Part shown: piece after piece, positions 56,870-64,000 of the stretch
How positions within the stretch are numbered: the first letter of the stretch is position 1
How the letters are laid out: every line of letters starts with the position of its first letter
DNA from: Gigaspora margarita
Taxonomy: Eukaryota; Glomeromycota; Glomeromycetes; Diversisporales; Gigasporaceae
Assembly: GCA_009809945.1 (NCBI GenBank)
Contig: WTPW01000454.1
Span: 83,066 to 147,065 of the forward strand
Length of the DNA stretch: 64,000 bases
Direction: 5' to 3'
Translations under genes and position numbers: made by a program
Notes under the pieces: model-generated
Databases searched by the model: none
Told to the model about the DNA's origin: nothing
Seen by the model: only the letters and a program-made list of their open reading frames with translations

Positions 56870-57225
56870 CAGCTTTGTATTTATAATTAAGTACGTAGAA
56901 AATTACGAAATTCATGTATTTAATTATAAGCCAAAAGTATATTAAAAAGGCCATTGTTTTGAAAATTAGCTTCTGAATTTACCCTTGATAGTTACCAACC
57001 TATTTCACAATGCCCAACCCATCCTAAAACACCCGAATATTTCAACAAATGATAAAAGTACTTCTTTTATAGCTTAGCATAGCTCTTTATTAAGTTTTAT
57101 TAGTTTTTTAACTTGTCTAGACATCAAAAAAGCTCTTTTGTTAGTTGTAACAAGTACTTTATTTGTTAGTTTTTCAACATTACTTAGGAGCAAATTTTTG
57201 TGTAACAGTTTATCAAAAAAGACCC
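56870..57225. mobile_element. Single arm of the 50207-51198 foldback family
   Basis: GAATTTACCCTTGATAGTTACCAACC, TTTAACTTGTCTAGACATCA, AGCTCTTTTGTTAGTTG and GGAGCAAATTTTTGTGTAAC are the inverse of the left arm at 50220-50530. The second arm is missing. Confidence 0.7.
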
Positions 57226-57674
57226 AATTACACCGATCCACTGATATAACTAAAATCTTACAACTGTGACTTGGTAAGTAATTTTTTTTATTAAGTTAAT
57301 AGTTCAAGTCAATTAATTGAATGTTGTAGAGCATACTAAAATGCATCTAATGTTGGTTAGATCATTCAAATTGGCTTAGTGTATACTGAGGCATCACTAA
57401 AAAAACATTCAGGTAACTATATAAAGTTCTATATAAACAAACAGTTGTAAGATTTCAGAATATAATAAAAAACATAGTAATTTTCCCCAAATTCTAATAT
57501 AAAAATAGCATTGATCTTATCTGGATCAGTAATTAATTATTATTCTATCTATAATTATTGATTATTGGCAAGTGATTTAGTTTTAAGGATTTATAATTAA
57601 TATGAATCAAAAGTTGTATTAGGCTATTTTAGACATTGGTTATTTTTTTCTTGATTTTTAATAAGAGCTTTAAT

Positions 57675-58025
57675 AAAATGTACCTATGGTGTTTTACACC
57701 ATGTTCACAAACTATTAGAATAGCCAATCAAAATTTAAGATCAGGTATTACATAAAATTCTGTTTTTTTGTTTATTTTTTTAAAAAAAACATTCATATCT
57801 CAAAATTTTGTTTATGAAACCAACTTTGGGGCTCTAATAAAAAAATTACTTGCTAAATTTTGTATATACTAATGACTGATAAATCCCATGCCTCACCCTA
57901 ACTCTAAAGTAATAAAATTTATTTTTTGTTTTATAAAAATTTATTTTTTTGTTTTTGTTACATGGATTTGCAAATCTAATTTACCTATGGTAATAAAACA
58001 CCATAAGTGCATTTTATAATAATTG
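57675..58025. repeat. Foldback around ACCTATGGTGTTTTA
   Basis: AATAAAATGTACCTATGGTG at the left is mirrored by CACCATAAGTGCATTTTATAAT at the right, with an inner TACCTATGGTAATAAAACACC. The AT-rich interior resembles the part of 24790-24900 containing GGCTCTAA.AAAAAAT. Confidence 0.55.
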
Positions 58026-58404
58026 AATAATAATAGGTCAAATTAACTAATAGGTAACTTTTTGTATATGCAAACTAATATTTTACAAAAGCATTTGCTA
58101 AAATATGAATAGTTAAATATAAAAAAATAATAGTTCCATATTTAAAATTATTTTTTTTAAAAAAAAAATAAAATTATATGCATATAACATTAGATCCAAG
58201 TACTGTAATAAATTATTGTAATTATTAAATTTAAATAAATGTATTATTTATTTAATTAACATCCCATATCTTTATTTAATTAATATCTTGCAAAAGATTT
58301 TACTTTAGGCTTGTTCCTAATATAAATCTATTAACCAATCAGATTTGTAAAATTATGAAATAATCTACAAAAATTATCAATCAGAATAAAAGCCTGCTAT
58401 ACTT

Positions 58405-58515
58405 TATACAACTGATGCAGCTAATACAACTAATACAACTAATACCACCAATATAGCAGATATAGCAGATACAACCAATACCACCAATGCAGCTAATATA
58501 GCAGTTACAGCATGT
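58405..58515. repeat. Nine-base-based microsatellite (AATACAACT/AATATAGCA)
   Basis: Units such as GCTAATACAACTAATACAACT, ACCAATACCACC and AATATAGCAGATATAGCAGAT repeat with drift. It could encode a Thr/Asn- or Ile/Ala-rich stretch, but no long frame contains it. Confidence 0.7.
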
Positions 58516-58899
58516 TCAATATAGATTGCATATACTGCCAGAAAACCTATTTCTATAGTAATAGAAGATTAACACAACCAAAAATTGATACTAAACTGCT
58601 TTGATTTCTGACTACATGTTCTTAGAACAAAGTATCATGGCCTGTTTATCTCCAACTCAAGGTCAAGTTCTATAAGACTATTTTCTTTGTTGGGAACCAG
58701 AGTAGAAGTTACAAGTTAACAGCAAGAATATTTACAGAATTAATGGAATATTCTTTAAAAGCACAATTCTATTAGGATTCAAATACTTTGGTTCTATCTC
58801 ACAAAGACAAGTATAGTATGACTTCATTTGTTAAGCTCTCTGTTATGTGGTAGCTTTGGCTTGTTTTTTTTTTAATTCCATCTTCTTTTTATCCTTATT

Positions 58900-59650
58900 A
58901 CAGGGACAATTTTGAATAAAGATCATTGTAATAGATGCTACTGTAGACTCATTTTATGCACATTTTTACAAACCTTTGTTCAACTTGACCAGGATCAATA
59001 TCAAATAGTAGAACTCTGTTTTTTTTTCACCTCCAATTTTGTGTAAATTACTCTTGTAATGCCTCAAAAATTCATTAACTTTTTTATTTTATTTTTCTTA
59101 ACTTTTCCAAGATTGATTCTATTTTGGTAACATAATTCACTAAGATCAAATTGGCCATTCCAACTACTATCTTCTATATCTTCCAAATATACATAGTCCT
59201 TTTCATCATTAATTCAATCTTCCTTTATAATAATATCCAATCTTATATATTCTGTTAGCATTATTAGGTTTTGTGATTTTTTATAATTATAGACCTTATA
59301 TCTATATGCTTTACTTTTGATTTTATCTCAATATCAATCACCAATATACAATGATTCTTTGGCTCTAAAAATTCTTTAACTTTCTTAATCCAGGATTTAT
59401 ATGCACAATGTAAAGCTTCTTCCTCCAGGAGTATTTCAGATTCATTATTATTCTTTTTTACATTACTCTTACTAACATTTCAAACTAATATTTTATGACC
59501 TTTCTTATCTATAACTATTTTATCATTATTATTATCTGCATCATCAGATTTGTTTTTCTCAACTGACTTCTGATGATTTATCACAGTTTTTCTTTCTATT
59601 TTTATCTTTTTGCTATCTGATTCATTTATTACACCTATATAGTATATGTC
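58900..59650 (-). pseudogene. Decayed coding region, unrecognised
   Basis: The minus strand from 59650 gives protein-like sequence: INESDSKKIKIERKTVINHQ, KNKSDDADNNNDKIVIDKKG, a TGA where Trp would fit, NVSKSNVKKNNNESEILLEE, YKSWIKKVKEFLEPKNHC and ILVIDIEIKSKVKHIDI. After several stops and shifts, a further frame reads DEKDYVYLEDIEDSSWNGQF and LSELCYQNRINLGKVKKNK. Long runs with acidic, basic and Trp-containing segments suggest a former gene, possibly part of a transposon protein. I do not recognise the family. Confidence 0.4.
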
Positions 59651-60811
59651 CATTTATCTCTACTTCAATTCCTTTACTTTTATTCTTTTAATAACAGTTT
59701 TATTAGTGTTTTGTTCTCTACTAATTTTTATATTTTGTGTTCTTCTTTCATTTTCTATTTTTTGTTATTCTTTTTCTTTTGGGTATGTAGATAATTGCTT
59801 TTTCCTTTTTCAAGCACTTTTATATAATAACTTTATACCAAATTTAATTGGTAGATTGTTAGGTTGCAAATATTGCAAATATAAACACATCGCAGGGTAC
59901 AATGCCTAATTAATTGCCAATCCAGATAAGATCAGCAATATTTCTATATTTAGAATTGGGGCAAACCAAATATATAAACAAGATAGTACAAAATCTGGAT
60001 TAGGCCTGTATATATAAAATTTTTATATGATTTAAAGAATTTTAAAGACGTTTTTACTTATATCTTTTTATCAACAAGTCTGATTTTAATAAAATTTTGG
60101 TGGTAGACGCACAAGAACCTGCTCTACAACTTTACTTAGAGCCAAAATAATATTTACTTAGTATAAAAAAAACTTTTTATTACGCCTACTACAGATTTAC
60201 TAATATATTGTTTATATATTTGTTCATCACCAATTCCAAATATAGTAATAATATAGCTATAGTGCCAATCTTATCCGGATTGGTAATTAAGTCCATTTAT
60301 TATTATTATTTTATTAATTGGGAAATGGATACTAAACCTAAATGATGCATGTCATTTCATGATTTATGAATAATACATGCTAATTCAGAATCGATATAAA
60401 TTCAAAAATGCTGCTGAACATCTATATTACAGTGGCCTACCATAGCATTATGGACACTTTTCAAACATTTATAGCAAGCTAAATATGTAAGATATTAAGC
60501 TAAAAAATAGATCATAAATTCTTTAAATCTATATCTTTTAAATAAAAAAAAAGATTATAAAATTCTATGCAGTACTTTTTAAAATAATTAAGTTTAAATA
60601 AAGGTTTAAAACTAGTTTTTAATATAGATTTAATATAAATTTGAATGCTAAGTTTTAGTATATATAAAACTTAATTTTTTATAAATAAACTATCAAATTT
60701 TTTTAAATAAGATTATTTAGTATTACAAATGATATATGTTTTAAAAGGTTTATAATTATTTAAAAAATATTTATTAAATTACTATATATAGCAATAAAAT
60801 TGCCATATTTG

Positions 60812-61069
60812 GGGGTCATCTAAAGCCATGTTCCCATATTACATTTTTGTGTAAATCAACTAACCAGAAGAAGACAAAAAACTAAAAAAACACAACATAA
60901 AAACGGCAGTTCAAACCTGTCTTGGGCCATTAATAAAAAATGTCGGGAAGGCAATTTTACCTATATGTCTGTTCAAACCCTAACCCTGACCCTAATGCTA
61001 AATAGGCTCTAACCCTAATTTTAACTAAATTTTTAAAAAATCACATGGGTACATGATTTAGCCATCCCC
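60812..61069. mobile_element. 258-bp MITE (family M2, copy 2), 7-8-bp target duplication
   Basis: The ends GGGGTCATCTAAAGCCATG and the inverse of CATGATTTAGCCATCCCC agree. ATATTTG flanks both sides (ATATTTGG if one terminal G is shared), a length fitting hAT-type elements. It shares CGGCAGTTCAAACCTGTCTT and CTAACCCTGACCCTAATGCT with 48672-48967. Confidence 0.85.
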
Positions 61070-61140
61070 ATATTTGGTAATTTATTAATTTTGAATAAAT
61101 AATTTGATTTCTATATTTAATAATAAGAATAAATGCATAT

Positions 61141-61650
61141 CTCGCACCCTGCGATGTGCTTATATATCGCACCCTAATTTGATTGGCTAAATTTGTAGAT
61201 CATTATTTTTAAAAAAATAAACAAATTATTGTAAAAACTTTTAGGTTAGGGTTAGGCTAGGGTTAGGTTAGAAGTTTTACTAGGAAATTCTTAAATTTCT
61301 TTGTGCCTATATGCAAAATTTTGTGCTGAGCAAGTTTACTTATCGGAAGTAAAAAGGTTGTCTTAATAAAATTTAACGATATTCACAATTTTTCATATTT
61401 TTAACACATTTTTTGACAATTTCTCTAAATTTTATTAAGACAATCTTTCTAATGCGACTAAGTAAACTTGTTCAGAACTAAATTTTGCATATAGGCGCGA
61501 AAAATTTTAAGATTGTTTTAAAATTTCTTAGTGTAATTCTTAATCTAAAGAATTTTAACAAAAAATTGTTTATTTTTTAAAAAAAATGATCTGCAAATTT
61601 AACCAATCAAATTAGGGTGCGATATACAAGCACAACGCAGGGGTGCGAAG
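61141..61650. mobile_element. 510-bp foldback with GCACCCT ends, CATAT target duplication
   Basis: Arms of more than 60 bp begin CTCGCACCCTGCGATGTGC and continue ATCGCACCCTAATTTGATTGG. CATAT flanks both sides. GGGTTAGGCTAGGGTTAGG is at about 61246-61266. The inner arms carry GTGCTGAGCAAGTTTACTTA and the inverse of GTTCTGAACAAGTTTACTTAG around a centre near 61400. Confidence 0.85.
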
Positions 61651-62049
61651 CATATTAAACTTCTATAAATAATAACTAATTTAATTTTCCTTAAAATTTT
61701 ATAAAAATTTGAGATTAAGTTAATTTGTTATGCTGAATAATTTTTACTTAATTTGGAAATTTGATTAACTCAGTAAAAAATTAACTTTTATTATACAGAT
61801 ATTATTTCAATTAATTTTTGTAAAATAATAAAAATCTTACGAATGTAAAAATTTAAAATTTATTTAAACTTAATTATTTTAAAAACTGTAGCATAAAATT
61901 TTTTAACTTTTTTTTATTTGAAGATATAGATTTAAAGAATTTATGATTTACTAGTTTTGTACACGCGCTTTGCCATGTGTATAGGGGTAAATATAAAAAT
62001 TTACAACAGTAAGTCAAGAAAAATAATATGCATATAAAAAAAATAAACA

Positions 62050-63150
62050 ATAAAAAAGCAACTGTCTGAATCAAGTTTTCAGATTTCATCTAATGCAAAA
62101 TGAATAATAAATTTGCGTGGCCTAATCTTAGATTCGAAGATTATTCTATTAATAATTTACAATAAATTAAAAAAAAAATAAAAAATAAAAAAATAAAAAA
62201 ATAATAAATCTAACTGACTTACTGAAATTTTTAGATCACATGTAATGTAAAATGAAGAATCAATTTTGCGTGGTATAATTTTAGATATTAATATTATTAT
62301 ATGATCGACTGAAGTTTTTAAATTCTATATAATGGTAAACGAAAAATCAACCTTCTGTGGCTTAATCTTAGATGTGATTATTATCTGTTATTCTATTAAT
62401 TTGCAGTAAGGTAAAAAAAAAATAAATAAAAAAATAAATCTGACTGACTGACTAAATTTTCTAATTCTACGTAATGCAAAACTAAAAATCAACTTCATGG
62501 ATTAATTAATTACAGTAAATTAAAAAAAATCTAATTGACTGACCAGAGTTTTCAGACTCCATGTAATAATCAACTTTTTGTGGCATAATTTTATGTGCAA
62601 ATATTATTTAATAATTTACAGTAAATTAAAAAAAAAATTAAAAAAAAAACTGACTGACAAAATTTTCAGATTCTATGTAATGCGCAATGAAAAATCAACT
62701 TTGCGTGGCTTAATCTTAGATGTGATATTATTCCATTAATTTACAGTAAATTACAAAAAAATAATGATAAAAAAGAAAAAATCTGCTGATTGAAGTTTCA
62801 AATTACATGTAATGTAAAATGAAAAATCAACTTTTTGTGGTCTAATCTTAGATGTGAACATTAATCTATTAATTTGTAGTAAAGAAAAAACAAAAAAAAA
62901 AATCTGAATGACTGACCGAAGTTTTAAGATTCCATGTAATGCAAAATGAAAAATCAACGTCTTGTGGTCTAATCTTAGATGTGAACATTATTCTATTAAT
63001 TTATAGTAAATTTACAGTAAACTGAAAAAAAAACAAAAAAAATCTAAGCGACCGACCGATGTTTTTAGATTCTATGTAATGCAAAATGGTTTAGATAGCG
63101 TTTTTATATTTTCATAAGAAATCAATTTTGCATGGCCTAATCATTTGTTC
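62050..63150. repeat. Tandem array, about nine units of 110-140 bp
   Basis: Each unit has GAAGTTTTCAGATTCCATG, TAATGCAAAATGAAAAATCAA, CTTTTTGTGG, TCTAATCTTAGATGTGA, a TTATTCTATTAATTTACAGTAAA segment, an A run, and CTGACTGAC. Units start near 62075, 62230, 62310, 62450, 62545, 62660, 62795, 62920 and 63058. Copies of the unit also lie singly at about 31025 and 35510. Non-coding. Confidence 0.8.
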
Positions 63151-63515
63151 AATTGCTAAAGAGAGCTACAAATATCGCAAAGGTTTAAATAGGTATCATC
63201 ATAGGCTGACCAAAAATTTTCCCATAATTCGATCATGTTATTGTATGCCAATAAAAATATTAAAGTATACAGTAAGTTAAATTATATTATGTACTGTACG
63301 TACAGTACATATGTACGTAGATAGATAAAATAGGTAAGTTTACTTTATCGTTAACTGTACGTATGTACATACGTATTAAAAAATAAATTTTCCCACACAC
63401 ACTGGTCACATTTTCTGAAGATGACTTATTAAAAATATTTAAACGTCATTGTTACTATTAATACATTAACATAAATGATCATAGTTTCCTACTCACTAAC
63501 TTGTTTTAGGTATAT

Positions 63516-63870
63516 AGATTACATCAGAATGACATAATTTGCATGTGCCCTGAGTCATCCAATCAAAAGACAAAATGGCAAATTATGGTTATATAGATGG
63601 GCTGTTTAAGCCTGTACCGGGGTATAGGCTTTTATTAGGTTTCTCAATTTAGTTAGTACGTGATAGCTATTTTAAATTTGGTTTATTTATTTAGAGGTTA
63701 TGGGTATATTTTAAGGACGCTCTATATAGATTATATCAAAATGACATATGTGCATGTGCCCTGAGTAATCTAATCAATAGACAAAATGGTAGATTACAGT
63801 TATTCAAAATGACATAATGTGCATGTGCCCTGAGTTATCCAATCAAAAGACAAATTGCCTGATTACAGTC
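63516..63870. repeat. Three copies of an about 70-bp repeat
   Basis: AATGACATAAT.TGCATGTGCCCTGAGT, ATCCAATCAAAAGACAAA and TGGCAAATTA occur at about 63530, 63740 and 63808. The last two are adjacent. GTACGTACAGTACATATGTACGTA-type palindromes precede them at 63295-63375. Confidence 0.75.
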
Positions 63871-64000
63871 GACATTTAGAAGATAAAAGATTTTTTATCT
63901 TATTATCTTTTATATTTAGCTTTATATAAATTTTTAAACAGTGTCCATAATGCCATAGTAGGCCACTGTATTACTGATTTGCAAAAAGATTTCAGGTACC

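Larger units (their letters stand above)
60430..63968. mobile_element. 3.5-kb Tc1/mariner-type element, non-autonomous, with nested repeats
   Basis: The ends CAGTGGCCTACCATAGCATT and the inverse CAGTGGCCTACTATGGCATT, each followed by ATGGACACT, are flanked by TA (60428-60429, 63969-63970). They match the ends of 9998-12386. No transposase is visible. Inside are a MITE (60812-61069), a foldback (61141-61650), a tandem array (62050-63150) and a threefold repeat (63516-63870). Confidence 0.85.

Noticed and set aside
59646..59909. 87-codon hydrophobic plus-strand frame
   Set aside because: It is a T-rich run read as Phe, Leu, Ile and Ser; no start context or homologous pattern, and the opposite strand carries the decayed coding sequence.

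Overview
The window looks like nuclear DNA of a filamentous fungus, most likely a Glomeromycotina (arbuscular mycorrhizal) genome related to Rhizophagus or Gigaspora. The pointers are very AT-rich sequence, short AT-rich introns, an F-box/leucine-rich-repeat gene, a Sel1-repeat gene next to a tyrosine-kinase-like (TKL) kinase gene, decayed non-LTR retrotransposons, Tc1/mariner-type elements, and TTAGGG-type interstitial tracts. This assignment is inferred from gene content, not from a marker gene. Only one long, intact, convincing gene is present: an F-box/LRR protein at 46544-48298 (minus). Nearly everything else is repeats and broken genes.

Layout. 1-296: end of an unrecognised minus-strand gene running off the window. 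490-5085: a diverged copy of the segment at 44610-48650. Its LRR gene is a pseudogene with an internal inversion, and the copy carries a 643-bp terminal-inverted-repeat (TIR) element missing from the other copy. 5136-7123: three small inverted-repeat elements. 8430-20835: one large, dead plus-strand LINE (ORF1, endonuclease, reverse transcriptase, RNase H, C-terminal zinc-binding tail) split by three later insertions. 21340-29268: foldback elements and a second LINE fragment (25715-26540). 30246-30790 and 53530-54190: two tRNA-derived SINEs, each with a perfect target-site duplication. 33837-38900: nested small TIR elements and a minisatellite of about 17 units of about 101 bp. 40427-44147 (minus): a TKL kinase pseudogene cut by a 1-kb foldback, and an adjacent gene of ten Sel1 repeats with frameshifts. 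48672-63968: MITEs, foldbacks, a 2-kb A-rich element, a decayed unknown coding region and a 3.5-kb Tc1-type element whose termini match those of the element inside the LINE.

Main theme. At least fourteen inverted-repeat insertions have ends consistent with TA target duplication. Several with different termini share one internal box (TGCTGAACAACTTTGCTTAG-like), and others share a second internal palindrome. Both large assembly gaps and one isolated N lie in or at the centre of such palindromes. The insertions interrupt a LINE, a kinase and one another, so relative ages can be read. Stop codons in decayed coding regions often sit where tryptophan is expected, which fits G:C to A:T decay. Reads were by eye; boundaries of diverged repeats are approximate.
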